From NCBI GenBank assembly GCA_015056125.1, contig SVGW01000008.1, forward strand, positions 1 to 59,073: DNA of 59,073 nucleotides, written 5' to 3'. The position numbers and the translations under genes were made by a program. Shown here piece by piece: positions 41,728-50,551 of this stretch. The notes below the pieces were generated by a model that made no database searches, was not told the DNA's origin, and saw nothing but the letters and a program-made list of their open reading frames with translations. How positions within the stretch are numbered: position 1 is the stretch's first letter; every line of letters starts with the position of its first letter. Source of the DNA: Clostridiales bacterium (lineage in GTDB: Bacteria > Bacillota > Clostridia > Christensenellales > Aristaeellaceae).

Positions 41728-41755
41728 AAGGAGCTGGAAACAGCTCCTTTTTTTG
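41728..41755 (+). terminator. Terminator of the secreted protein gene
   Basis: Perfect 9-bp stem AAGGAGCTG/CAGCTCCTT with GAAA loop (41728-41749), then a run of T residues. Confidence 0.95.
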
Positions 41756-41827
41756 TGTCAAAAAAACAGCTTGGCTTGACGCAGGATGAAAGGGAAATTA
41801 TAATAGGGGAGAAGGAGGAGAGAAGCG

Positions 41828-42466
41828 ATGAAATGGTTAAATTATCTGGAAAGAAAAATAGGCCGGCATTATATCCCCAATCTGATGAAATATCTTTGCC
41901 TGGCTATGCTGGGTGTGTTTATTCTGGATTATCTGCCCCTGGCCAGGAGCGCATCGGAGCTTTTTTACTTTAGCAGAAGCCGTATTTTCCAGGGTGAAAT
42001 CTGGCGATTGATCACTTTTACGTTCCTGCCGCCCTCAGGCAGCATTGTGTGGATTATTTTCAGCCTCTATTTTTATTATTCCTTGGGCACGGCTTTGGAA
42101 CATAGCTTTGGCAGCGCCCGGTTCAATATCTATTACGCCCTGGGTATTGTAGGCAATATCCTTTCCGGCCTGATCCTGGGCTATGCTACCAACGAATACC
42201 TGAATATGTCGCTGCTGCTGGCGTATGCAGTACTGTATCCGAATCAGGAATTTTTGCTGTTTTTCTTCCTGCCGGTGAAGGTGAAATGGCTGGGTATGTT
42301 CTGGGGCGCCTACCTGATTTATCAATTGATTATGGTGCCGTGGGTAATGAAGGGAGCACTGTTGCTCTCCATGCTTCCCTTTATTCTGTTCTTTGGTCAT
42401 TCTGCCTGGCTGCAATTACGGATGGAAGGCAGAAGGCTCATGCGCTGGATCAATATGAGAAGATAA
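41828..42466 (+). CDS. Rhomboid-like membrane protein, probably not a protease
   Basis: 212 aa with about six membrane helices. IFQGEIWRLITFTFLPPSGS and SLYFYYSLGTALEHSFGSARFNIYYALGI match the rhomboid fold (the WR motif in L1 and the helix 2-3 region). The catalytic GxSG of active rhomboids is missing: the helix after it reads YLNMSLLLAYAVLYPNQEFLLFF. I see no catalytic His either. It is therefore likely to be a derlin-like or pseudo-rhomboid membrane chaperone. AGGAGGAG lies 7 bp before the ATG. The next gene follows at 13 bp. Confidence 0.78.
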   Translation: MKWLNYLERKIGRHYIPNLMKYLCLAMLGVFILDYLPLARSASELFYFSRSRIFQGEIWRLITFTFLPPSGSIVWIIFSLYFYYSLGTALEHSFGSARFNIYYALGIVGNILSGLILGYATNEYLNMSLLLAYAVLYPNQEFLLFFFLPVKVKWLGMFWGAYLIYQLIMVPWVMKGALLLSMLPFILFFGHSAWLQLRMEGRRLMRWINMRR

Positions 42467-42479
42467 GAGGATTTTTTAG

Positions 42480-43283
42480 ATGGTCTATCGTTTCGATAGC
42501 TTCACAGAAAATAAAATCAATCCCATCACAGGCTGTGAATATGATTCTTCCTGGCAAGTGCTCATGCTGACCGAAAGTGATCAATATAAAATGCTTGTGG
42601 GGAGCAAAAACGGAGGCCCTTATTCCATCAAATTGAGCCGTGTTCAATGCAAGGAATGGATGTTTCGAGCGGGCGATTTTATTGATTTTTCTGAGAAAAA
42701 CGGGAAGAATGTTATCTTGCTGATGCCCGAAACAGACTATTTGACAATGCAAAGCGTTTATGCAGGCCATTCGTTTCAAGAGAATAGTCTTCGCTGGTAC
42801 GAACCTTCCGTTCTGATTCACAGCACCTGTATGGAGAATTGGATCAGCATTCAAAAGGATGGCATGCTGAAAAGCTGGAACAGGCTCCATGCGGAAGGCA
42901 AGATTTCAGAAGAAGCACCCATTGGATCCAAACTGGGCGATCCTGTGGATTTCAGAAATTATATCATGTTTGGAAGCGGCATCCCAGGGGAAATCGTGGT
43001 GCAATCCAAGCAAAAAGGCAAGATTGTCATGGACGCGGATGCGGAATATCTGACCGGCGCAAGATTATATTTTGATGCGGAGAAAATGGCTCGGGATGGG
43101 CTGCTGATTCGGGACGGATGCCACATCAAAGTCAAAGATATATTGCCCTTAAAGCCCTATTTGCTTTGGGCCGCTACCTGGGATCAGGTAGGGCTGGAAA
43201 GCCAAACGTCCACTCCCCGTATCTTTTCAGAAAAAGCCGATCAGATGTTTCAAGTTTACCGGCATGAAGAAGCAGGCCTGTGA
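42480..43283 (+). CDS. Uncharacterised protein, possible ADP-ribosyltransferase fold
   Basis: 267 aa, soluble. The middle part PSVLIHSTCMENWISIQKDG resembles the opening of KptA/DarT-type ADP-ribosyltransferase folds (His-x-Thr followed by a helix ending in a glycine turn). It is followed by ARLYFDAEKMARDG, a place where these folds have an aromatic or Tyr residue. A matching catalytic Glu is not clear. The assignment is tentative. It is less GC-rich than most neighbours. GAGGA lies about 9 bp before the ATG. It probably shares a transcript with the rhomboid-like gene. Confidence 0.6.
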   Translation: MVYRFDSFTENKINPITGCEYDSSWQVLMLTESDQYKMLVGSKNGGPYSIKLSRVQCKEWMFRAGDFIDFSEKNGKNVILLMPETDYLTMQSVYAGHSFQENSLRWYEPSVLIHSTCMENWISIQKDGMLKSWNRLHAEGKISEEAPIGSKLGDPVDFRNYIMFGSGIPGEIVVQSKQKGKIVMDADAEYLTGARLYFDAEKMARDGLLIRDGCHIKVKDILPLKPYLLWAATWDQVGLESQTSTPRIFSEKADQMFQVYRHEEAGL

Positions 43284-43424
43284 TTCATTCGCGGGTCTGT
43301 TTTATGGTGAAAAGCAAGATTAACAAAACAAAAACATAAATCAAAAAAAGAAAAAATATTTTTGCAGTAAGATAGCTCATGTCAAAGGGACAGCCAATAA
43401 ATGAGATTTTAGGAGGACATGAGC

Positions 43425-43673
43425 ATGACGGATTTTTTGAAGAAGGCATTCAAGGATATGAAGGAAAGTGCCAAGGCCCAGCACGAAGTGGATAAAGCGA
43501 ATTTCCAGGCGGCCAAGGCCGAAGCCAGGGCCCAGTGGGAGGAAGCCAAGGCCATGAGTAAGCCCGAAAGACGCAAAGACATTTTGCAGGCCCAGCGGGA
43601 TCAGCAGATCGAAGAAGCCAACAAGCGCAAGGAAGCGGCCCAGGCCCGGATCGATGTGGCGAAGGTCAAGTGA
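43425..43673 (+). CDS. Small charged coiled-coil protein
   Basis: 82 aa, rich in Ala, Lys, Glu and Gln with no hydrophobic segment (KAEARAQWEEAKAMSKPERR and similar), predicted as one long helix or coiled coil. Function unknown. TAGGAGG lies 8 bp before the ATG at 43425; the ATG at 43419 is too close. Monocistronic, with a strong terminator 6 bp after the stop. Confidence 0.75.
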   Translation: MTDFLKKAFKDMKESAKAQHEVDKANFQAAKAEARAQWEEAKAMSKPERRKDILQAQRDQQIEEANKRKEAAQARIDVAKVK

Positions 43674-43679
43674 TCAGGG

Positions 43680-43705
43680 GGGCACGAAGGAATTCGTGCC
43701 CTTTT
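43680..43705 (+). terminator. Terminator of the small coiled-coil gene
   Basis: Perfect 9-bp stem GGGCACGAA/TTCGTGCCC with GGAA loop, followed by TTTT. Confidence 0.9.
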
Positions 43706-43790
43706 ATATGAAAAAATGCGCACGTAAACAAAACTTTAACAAGTTTGTGGTATGATCAATATGTTAATCAATCTCGATGGGAGCATGGGC

Positions 43791-44462
43791 ATGTTTAAGA
43801 TTCTTGTGGTAGAGGATGACCGGGATTTGAACCGCACGGTGTGCGCCTATCTGAATCATTCCGGTTATGAGGCCAGGGGCTGCCTGAATGCGACGGAGGC
43901 TTATGACGCCATGTATGAAACCATGTTTGACCTGATCGTATCGGATATTATGATGCCGGGCGTAGATGGCTTTGAACTTGCGAAAAATGTGCGAGCGCTG
44001 AACGAAAATATCCCCATTCTGTTTATGACGGCCAAGGATGATATCGCCTCCAAGCAGCGGGGCTTCCGCATCGGCGTGGATGATTACATGGTGAAGCCCA
44101 TTGATCTGGACGAGCTTTTTCTTCGCATCGGCGCGCTGCTCCGAAGGGCCAAGATCGCTTCCAGCCGGAAGCTGGAGGTGGGAGCATTTGTGATGGATGC
44201 GGATGAATTTACGGTGTCCCTCAGTGGCGAAGAAATCCCCATGACGGTGCGGGAATTCAATATCCTTTATAAGCTGCTTTCCTATCCTAAGAAGACCTTC
44301 ACCCGCCAGCAGCTGATGGATGAATTTTGGGATGCGGATTCGGATACCGCGCCCCGGGCTGTGGATGTGTATATGACCAAGCTGCGGGGAAAGCTTTCTG
44401 CATGCGATGATTTTGAAATTAAAACGGTGCATGGCCTGGGGTATAAGGCGGTGATCAAGTGA
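43791..44462 (+). CDS. OmpR-family response regulator
   Basis: 224 aa. Receiver domain with VVEDDRD, phosphoryl-acceptor Asp52 (IVSDIMMPG), Thr in FMTAKDD and Lys in YMVKPIDL. The C-terminal winged helix ends with TRQQLMDEFWDADSD and VDVYMTKLRGKL...KTVHGLGYKA. It should bind promoter DNA once phosphorylated by the kinase encoded next. GGGAG lies 7 bp before the ATG. Overlaps the kinase gene (GTGA). Confidence 0.95.
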   Translation: MFKILVVEDDRDLNRTVCAYLNHSGYEARGCLNATEAYDAMYETMFDLIVSDIMMPGVDGFELAKNVRALNENIPILFMTAKDDIASKQRGFRIGVDDYMVKPIDLDELFLRIGALLRRAKIASSRKLEVGAFVMDADEFTVSLSGEEIPMTVREFNILYKLLSYPKKTFTRQQLMDEFWDADSDTAPRAVDVYMTKLRGKLSACDDFEIKTVHGLGYKAVIK

Positions 44463-45514
44463 AGCGTTTCTTCAGAGGCCTCAATCATTATCTGATGTTT
44501 TTTCTCATGGTGGCGTTTCTGGTCACCTGCTGCATCCTGCTTTTTGCCAATTCGCTGATGGAATCTCTGGATGTGGTGTTGACAGAAGAAAACTTGGCCG
44601 CTGCAGCCAAGCTGACATTTGCCAATGTGATATTATTGAGCGTGCTTTTTACATTGCTGGATGAGCTTCGCAGGAAATTGACCGTAGAGCGCACGGCCAA
44701 GCACATTGTCAAGGCGGCACAAAGGCTGGTAGCAGGAGATTTTTCCGCCCGGGTATCCCGGCCCAGCCGTTTTTCCAATGATGAAAATTTTCTTAAGATC
44801 ATTGATTGCTTTAATCAAATGGCCCAGGAGCTTTCCAGTGTGGAAACCTTGCGCACGGATTTTATTTCCAATGTGTCACACGAACTGAAAACGCCCCTGG
44901 CCGCCATGCAAAACTTTGGCACCCTGCTCCAGGCTCCGGAACTGCCAGAAGAAAAACGCATGGAATACGCCCGGGGGATCACCGATAATTCCCGTCGCCT
45001 GGCTGATATGGTGACCAATATTTTGAAGCTGAATAAGCTGGAAAATCAGCAGATCTTTCCCTGCGCCCGGGATTATGATCTGGGGGAGCAGCTTTGTGAA
45101 GCGCTTTTGCAGTATGAAAGCGTGTGGGAAAAAGAAAATATCGAAATCGACACAGAGATTGCAGAAGATGTGATCATCCATGCCGATCAGGAACTGCTGA
45201 TGCTGGTGTGGAATAATCTATTGTCCAATGCCTTTAAATTCACCCCCCAAGGCGGCAGGGTGAGCCTGTTGCTGACTGCAACGGAGGAATATGCCACTGT
45301 GCAGGTAAAGGATAATGGCTGCGGCATGTCCCCAGAGACAGGGGCGCACATCTTTGAAAAATTCTATCAGGGGGACACCTCTCGTGCCACCCGGGGCAAT
45401 GGATTGGGGCTGGCTCTGGTAAAAAGGGTGGTGGATATCGTGCATGGGGAAATCAGCGTGGAAAGCGAAATGGGAAAGGGCAGCGCTTTTACGGTGAAGA
45501 TCAGGAGAAAATGA
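44459..45514 (+). CDS. Sensor histidine kinase
   Basis: 351 aa. Two membrane helices (about 11-32 and 52-68) enclose a very short outer loop of about 20 residues. A HAMP-like linker (VKAAQRLVAGDFSARV) follows, then the phosphoacceptor His141 in SNVSHELKTPLAAMQNF and the ATPase N box (NNLLSNAFKFTP), G1 (VKDNGCGMS) and G2 (GNGLGLALVK). Such a small sensor loop points to signals in the membrane or from a partner protein, perhaps the two membrane proteins encoded downstream. Starts with GTG overlapping the regulator's stop. Confidence 0.95.
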   Translation: MKRFFRGLNHYLMFFLMVAFLVTCCILLFANSLMESLDVVLTEENLAAAAKLTFANVILLSVLFTLLDELRRKLTVERTAKHIVKAAQRLVAGDFSARVSRPSRFSNDENFLKIIDCFNQMAQELSSVETLRTDFISNVSHELKTPLAAMQNFGTLLQAPELPEEKRMEYARGITDNSRRLADMVTNILKLNKLENQQIFPCARDYDLGEQLCEALLQYESVWEKENIEIDTEIAEDVIIHADQELLMLVWNNLLSNAFKFTPQGGRVSLLLTATEEYATVQVKDNGCGMSPETGAHIFEKFYQGDTSRATRGNGLGLALVKRVVDIVHGEISVESEMGKGSAFTVKIRRK

Positions 45515-46386
45515 TGGATTTAAAAAAGATTGGGAGAAGGCTGCTGTTTCCCCATCCGGCAGTAGTGGCGCTGATATGCATCCTATCGGCAGCCGGGCTG
45601 ACGTATAGCTTTACGGCTCTTTATGATGCGCATCCTGTGAGCATTGTGGCCTATGGCATTTCCTTTTATGCGCTGGTGCTGGCGTGCGTGAGAATCCCCC
45701 AAATAATTGCGCGGGTGCATCGCTTTCAAAAGGAAAACCCGTATTATCTCCGCTGGCGGGAAGATGCGCGGCTGCGGATGAACCTGACGCTGTACGGAGC
45801 CATGGGCCTGAATGGGGCTTATGCGGCATTTCAATTCTGCCTGGGGCTGTATCATCATTCCACCTGGTTTTATGCCATGGCTGGGTATTATCTTTTGCTG
45901 GCCGTGATGCGATGGATTCTGGCGCGCTCCCTGCGGGATCGTGCTCCCGGCGAGGATGTGCGGGATGAATGGAAAAAATGCAGGCTGTGCGGTGTGCTGC
46001 TGCTTTTGATGAATATTATCCTGCTGATTTTCATTCTCTATTTTGTGTTCCGTATTCGGGTCTTTGTCCATCATGAAATCACCACCATCGCCATGGCGGC
46101 GCATACATTCACATCCCTTGCCCTGGCGATTATCCATTTGGTGCGTGCAAGAAAAAGCGGCAGCCCCGTTCTGGCCGCTGCCCGCGCCATTTCTCTGGCT
46201 GCGGCCGCGGTATCCGTGCTGGTATTGGAGAATGCACTGCTCACAGCCTACGGCCAGGAAAATACGGCATTTTTTCACCAGATCATGCTGGGGACAAGCG
46301 GCGCAGCGGTGATTTTCGCAGTGCAGGGAATCGCGCTGTATATGATCAAGCACGCACAAAGAAATTTAAAGCATAAAGAGGGATAA
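45511..46386 (+). CDS. Polytopic membrane protein encoded with the two-component system
   Basis: 291 aa with about seven membrane helices, no recognised catalytic motif. Its ATG overlaps the kinase stop (ATGA), so it is made together with the kinase. It may be an accessory sensor or transport component. Function unknown. Confidence 0.75.
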   Translation: MMDLKKIGRRLLFPHPAVVALICILSAAGLTYSFTALYDAHPVSIVAYGISFYALVLACVRIPQIIARVHRFQKENPYYLRWREDARLRMNLTLYGAMGLNGAYAAFQFCLGLYHHSTWFYAMAGYYLLLAVMRWILARSLRDRAPGEDVRDEWKKCRLCGVLLLLMNIILLIFILYFVFRIRVFVHHEITTIAMAAHTFTSLALAIIHLVRARKSGSPVLAAARAISLAAAAVSVLVLENALLTAYGQENTAFFHQIMLGTSGAAVIFAVQGIALYMIKHAQRNLKHKEG

Positions 46387-46389
46387 ACC

Positions 46390-46767
46390 ATGGAAAATAA
46401 TCAGAATAAGAATTTTCAGTATACGTATTCTGCCAAGGATCAGGATAAAATTCGGGAAATCCGCAGCAAGTATGTGCCCAGGGAAGAAAGCGAGATGGAA
46501 AGGCTTCAGCGGCTGGATGCTTCCGTTACGCAGAAGGCTTCCATGCAATCCATAATCGTGGGCGTGATCGGCGCGCTGATTCTGGGCTTTGGTATGAGCT
46601 GCTGTATGGTATTTGACAGCCAATGGTTTGTGCCGGGAATCGTGATTGGCCTGGCGGGGATGGCGGTGGTGGCTGCGGCCTATCCTTTATACAATTATGT
46701 GCTCAAAAAGGAGCGCAGGCGCATCGCCCCGGAAATATTGAAGCTGACGGAAGAATTGATGAAATAA
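46390..46767 (+). CDS. Small membrane protein, end of the two-component operon
   Basis: 125 aa. A charged N-terminal region of about 50 residues (KDQDKIREIRSKYVPREES) precedes two membrane helices (about 54-75 and 82-102) and a basic C-terminal tail. It begins 3 bp after the previous stop. Function unknown. A bidirectional terminator follows. Confidence 0.75.
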   Translation: MENNQNKNFQYTYSAKDQDKIREIRSKYVPREESEMERLQRLDASVTQKASMQSIIVGVIGALILGFGMSCCMVFDSQWFVPGIVIGLAGMAVVAAAYPLYNYVLKKERRRIAPEILKLTEELMK

Positions 46768-46771
46768 TAAA

Positions 46772-46809
46772 AATCCAAGGCACAAAATAAATGCCTTGGA
46801 TTATTTTTG
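46772..46809. terminator. Bidirectional terminator
   Basis: Perfect 11-bp stem AATCCAAGGCA/TGCCTTGGATT (46772-46782 and 46792-46802), T-rich on the plus side and AT-rich on the other. It lies between the convergent two-component and TCA operons. Confidence 0.85.
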
Positions 46810-46821
46810 TTGCATCAAGCA

Positions 46822-47946
46822 TTACAGATATTTCAGCAGCATATCGCCGTATTCCTGGCAGGTATGCCCCTCTTTGGTGCCGGTAACAGGGCAAAGGGCG
46901 GCAGCGGCCTCAATGGCCTTTTGCAGCTTTTCTGCCTTATCGGGCATGGCGATATGATTGAGCAGCATCACGGTGGCCCGAAGAATGCTTTCAGGGTTGG
47001 CGTAGTCGCCCAATCCTTCGGCGATCATCCGGGGAGCAGAGCCGTGGATGGCTTCAAACATAGCATAACGATCCCCTTGATTGGCGCTGCCCGCCGTGCC
47101 AACGCCCCCTTGCAGCTGGGCCGCTTCATCGGTTAAAATATCGCCGTAGAGATTGGGAAGCAGGAAAACCTGAAATTTTTTGCGGATGGCAGGGTTAATG
47201 AGGTTGGCGGTCATGATATCGATATAATATTCTTCCACCGTGATTTCGGGATATTCCTTGGCCATTTCGTGGCAGATAACAGAAAACATGCCGTCCGTCT
47301 TTTTCATGATATTGGATTTGGTGACGATGGAAAGATGGGTTTTGCCGGTATTGCGGGCAAATTCAAAGGCGGCTCGGGCGATGCGCTGGGTGCCCGCTAC
47401 GGTGGTCACCTTAAAATCCATGGTGAGTAATTCTGGGATTTCAATGCCCTTGCTGCCCAGGGTGTATTCCCCTTCGGTGTTTTCCCGGAAGAAGGTCCAG
47501 TCGATGCCTTCTTCGGGCACGGAAACCGGGCGCACATTGGCAAAGAGATCCAATTCCCTTCTCAGTGTCACATTGGCGCTTTCCATGGTGCCGCCGGAGG
47601 GGGTGGTGGTGGGGCCTTTTAAGAGCACGTCACAGCTTTTGATCTCGTTGAGCACGTCATCCGGCACCGCTTTCCCGCAGGCCATGCGGTTTTCCAGGGT
47701 CAGGCCCTGAATGTCTTTTAATTCCACTGTGCCCTTAGTGATTTCATCTTTGAGGATGGCTTCCAGGGCGCGCTTTGCCTGGCATGTGATGATGGGACCA
47801 ATGCCGTCCCCACCTATCAGGCCGATCACGATTTTTTCTTTCTTTTCGGGGGTGGCAGCATTTTTCATGCTTTCCGCCCGCTGCACCTGAGAAAGGAGCA
47901 ATTCTCTGTAATGGGCCACCGCCCGTTCAATGGCTTCCTGGTTCAT
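46822..47946 (-). CDS. icd: Isocitrate dehydrogenase (NAD-type family)
   Basis: 374 aa of the isocitrate/isopropylmalate dehydrogenase family. Visible are IGGDGIGPIIT, the substrate loop with NVTLRRELDLFANVRP, the phosphate-loop RENTEGEY, the catalytic Lys region IVTKSNIMKKTDG, and metal-binding NLYGDILTDEAAQLQGG. It converts isocitrate to 2-oxoglutarate. Position behind aconitase and Re-citrate synthase makes isocitrate the obvious substrate. The first 35 residues are an extra N-terminal helix. GGGAGG precedes the ATG, which overlaps the aconitase stop. Confidence 0.92.
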   Translation of the reverse strand: MNQEAIERAVAHYRELLLSQVQRAESMKNAATPEKKEKIVIGLIGGDGIGPIITCQAKRALEAILKDEITKGTVELKDIQGLTLENRMACGKAVPDDVLNEIKSCDVLLKGPTTTPSGGTMESANVTLRRELDLFANVRPVSVPEEGIDWTFFRENTEGEYTLGSKGIEIPELLTMDFKVTTVAGTQRIARAAFEFARNTGKTHLSIVTKSNIMKKTDGMFSVICHEMAKEYPEITVEEYYIDIMTANLINPAIRKKFQVFLLPNLYGDILTDEAAQLQGGVGTAGSANQGDRYAMFEAIHGSAPRMIAEGLGDYANPESILRATVMLLNHIAMPDKAEKLQKAIEAAAALCPVTGTKEGHTCQEYGDMLLKYL

Positions 47947-49874
47947 ACGCCCGCCTCCCTGGTATAATTCAGTAATCCACCGGCTTTGAGAATGCCAATC
48001 TGGCGCTGGGTGAGGGCGCAGGAAAAGGGAACCGTTTTTCCAGTGCCTTCTATGGTGGCTTCGATCCGGCCCTTTTCAAGGCCCGCATGGATATGATTCA
48101 GGCAAAGCACATCGCCCTGGGTGAGGGCGTCATAGTCCTCCGGGTTTTCCAGGGTCACGGGCAGGATACCTGCGTTGATGAGATTCGCTGCATGAATCCG
48201 GGCGAAGGATTTGGCGATCACCAGCCGCACCCCCAGATGCAAGGGGGCCAGGGCAGCATGCTCCCGGGAAGAGCCTTGGCCATAATTCACGCCGCCCAGC
48301 ACACAGCTACGGCCCATTTTCATGGCCCGCGCAGGGAAGGCTTCATCGCATACGCCAAAGCAGAATTCTGCCATTTTGGGTATATTGGAGCGATAAGGAA
48401 GCACCTTGGCGCCGGCGGGCATCACATGGTCGGTGGTGATATTATCGCCCACCTTCAGGGAAACGGGCAGCCGGATTGCATCGGGCAGCGCTTCGCCCTT
48501 GGGGAAGGGCTTGATATTGGGGCCCCGCTCCACGGAAAGGGAGACGGCTTCATCGGCCGTAGCCGGCATGAGTACGCCGCTGTCGTCAATTACAAATTCA
48601 TCGGGCAATGTGACTTCGGGATAAATTCCAAGAGACCTGGGATCGGTGATAAAGCCGGTTAAGGCGGTGGCGGCGGCCACTTCCGGGGAAGCCAGATACA
48701 CCTGAGCATCCCGGGTACCGCTGCGGCCTTCAAAGCAACGGTTAAAGGTGCGCACGGATACGCCGGCAGAGGCAGGGGAGAAGCCCATGCCGATACAGGG
48801 GCCGCAGGCACATTCCAGGATTCGGGCGCCGGCAGCGATAAGATCGGTGAGCGCGCCGCAGCTGGCTAGCATGGAAAGCACCTGGCGGGAGCCGGGGGAA
48901 ATGGACAGGCTCACGGTATCGGCAATGCGCTTGCCCTTTAGGATGGCGGCCACCCGCAGCATATCCCGCAGGGAAGAATTAGTACAGGAGCCGATGCACA
49001 CCTGGGAAACGGCCACCTGTTCCTTTTCTTTGGCCGTGGCCACGTTATCCGGGGAATGGGGGCAGGCCACCAGGGGCTGCAATTGGCTAAGATTGATATC
49101 GATGACCTTGTCATATTCGGCATCAGGGTCGCTGGCAAGGGGGATGAAATCCTTTTCCCGGCCCTGGGCCTTGAGGAAAGCGTGGGTGATTTCATCGGAG
49201 GGAAAGATGGAGGTGGTGGCGCCCAATTCTGCGCCCATATTGGTGATGGTGGCGCGCTCGGGCACGGACAGGGTTTTGATTCCTTCGCCGCCCCATTCGA
49301 TAATGGCGCCCACACCTCCTTTTACGGAAAGAATGCGCAGGATTTCCAGGCTCACATCCTTGGCGGTCACCCAGGGAGAAAGCTTGCCAGTCAGGTTTAC
49401 CTTATACATTTTGGGCATAGAGATATAATAAGCGCCGCCGCCCATGGCGACCGCCACGTCCATGCCGCCCGCGCCCATGGCCAGCATGCCAAGGCCGCCG
49501 GCAGTGGGGGTGTGGCTGTCGGAACCGATGAGGGTTTTCCCGGGCTTGCCAAAGCGCTCCAGATGCACCTGATGGCAAATGCCGTTGCCGGGCCGGGAAA
49601 AGCGCACGCCGTATTTCCGGGCCACGGATTGGATATAGCGGTGATCATCGGCGTTTTCAAAGCCACACTGGAGGGTGTTGTGGTCGATATAAGCCAGGGA
49701 TAATTCGGTTTTCACACGGGGAATGCCGATGTTTTCCAGGGCCAGGTAGGCCATGGTGCCGGTAGCGTCCTGGGTGAGGGTCTGGTCGATGCGCAGAGCG
49801 ATTTCGCTTCCCGGGGTCATATCGCCGGACAGGAGATGGGATGCGATAATCTTTTGTGCGATGGTGCGGCCCAT
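47943..49874 (-). CDS. acnA: Aconitate hydratase
   Basis: About 643 aa, the shorter clostridial/archaeal type. Marks are SDSHTPTAGGLGMLAMGAGG, the cluster-ligand Cys in IGSCTNSS and CACGPCIGMG, and the swivel domain with GVNYGQGSSREHAAL. Isomerises citrate to isocitrate with a [4Fe-4S] cluster. The ATG at 49874 has GGAGG 8 bp upstream. Begins 2 bp after the GntR stop and overlaps icd by 4 bp, so all are coupled. Confidence 0.95.
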   Translation of the reverse strand: MGRTIAQKIIASHLLSGDMTPGSEIALRIDQTLTQDATGTMAYLALENIGIPRVKTELSLAYIDHNTLQCGFENADDHRYIQSVARKYGVRFSRPGNGICHQVHLERFGKPGKTLIGSDSHTPTAGGLGMLAMGAGGMDVAVAMGGGAYYISMPKMYKVNLTGKLSPWVTAKDVSLEILRILSVKGGVGAIIEWGGEGIKTLSVPERATITNMGAELGATTSIFPSDEITHAFLKAQGREKDFIPLASDPDAEYDKVIDINLSQLQPLVACPHSPDNVATAKEKEQVAVSQVCIGSCTNSSLRDMLRVAAILKGKRIADTVSLSISPGSRQVLSMLASCGALTDLIAAGARILECACGPCIGMGFSPASAGVSVRTFNRCFEGRSGTRDAQVYLASPEVAAATALTGFITDPRSLGIYPEVTLPDEFVIDDSGVLMPATADEAVSLSVERGPNIKPFPKGEALPDAIRLPVSLKVGDNITTDHVMPAGAKVLPYRSNIPKMAEFCFGVCDEAFPARAMKMGRSCVLGGVNYGQGSSREHAALAPLHLGVRLVIAKSFARIHAANLINAGILPVTLENPEDYDALTQGDVLCLNHIHAGLEKGRIEATIEGTGKTVPFSCALTQRQIGILKAGGLLNYTREAGV

Positions 49875-49876
49875 AA

Positions 49877-50518
49877 TCAATTCCTCCCTTGCATAATGGT
49901 ATCCCGGGCGTTGGCCACATGGAGCAGCGTCAGCTCCTCAGCCCGGTCTCCGTCATGAGCGGCAATGGCCTGGAAAATGGCCCGGTGCTCATCCAGAGAA
50001 TGCTGGGCGCGGCCTGGGGAAGTATAGGATACCCGGCGGTATTTTAATAGCTTTCTATGCAAAGGCTCCAGGGTATCCCGCATGGTGGGGCTGCCGCAAA
50101 GGGCATAGATGGTTTGGTGAAACTGGGTATCGGTGTTTTTCAGGCTTTCCGCATCACCCTTGAAGGTGTAGAATTCCTGCAGTTCCAGATGCTTTTTCAG
50201 CTCCGCAATTTCTTCTTCCGTGGCGCGTTCCGCCGCCCAGCGGGCTGCCAGCCCTTCCAGGCGCAGGCGAATTTCGCAGATATCGGCGATATCGCTTAAA
50301 TTGATGCCGATCACCTTCACGCCCTTGGTGGTGAGCTCAATAATCCGCTCCTGGGCCAGGCGGCGAAGAGCCTCGCGAATGGGGGTGCGGCTCACGCCCA
50401 TGCGCTCGCTGAGCTTGATTTCGGTGAGGATTTCTCCCCGCTCATAAGCGCCGGATAGAATATCCCTTTCCAATTCATCAAATACCTGATCGGCAATGGA
50501 AATCATTTTATGTTCCAA
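49877..50518 (-). CDS. GntR family regulator (FadR/FCD subfamily)
   Basis: 213 aa. N-terminal winged helix (SGAYERGEILTEIKLSERMG, then SRTPIREALRRLAQERII) and a C-terminal all-helical FCD ligand domain with metal-site residues (DTQFHQTIY and HRAIFQAI). It lies inside the citrate operon, between Re-citrate synthase and aconitase, and so probably controls that operon in response to a di- or tricarboxylate. Starts with TTG at 50518, 6-7 bp after GGAGGG. A TGTATACA palindrome in the operon promoter (51955-51962) is a plausible operator. Confidence 0.92.
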   Translation of the reverse strand: MEHKMISIADQVFDELERDILSGAYERGEILTEIKLSERMGVSRTPIREALRRLAQERIIELTTKGVKVIGINLSDIADICEIRLRLEGLAARWAAERATEEEIAELKKHLELQEFYTFKGDAESLKNTDTQFHQTIYALCGSPTMRDTLEPLHRKLLKYRRVSYTSPGRAQHSLDEHRAIFQAIAAHDGDRAEELTLLHVANARDTIMQGRN

Positions 50519-50551
50519 GAGAATCCCTCCTGCAAAATGCTGTGCGGCTTC

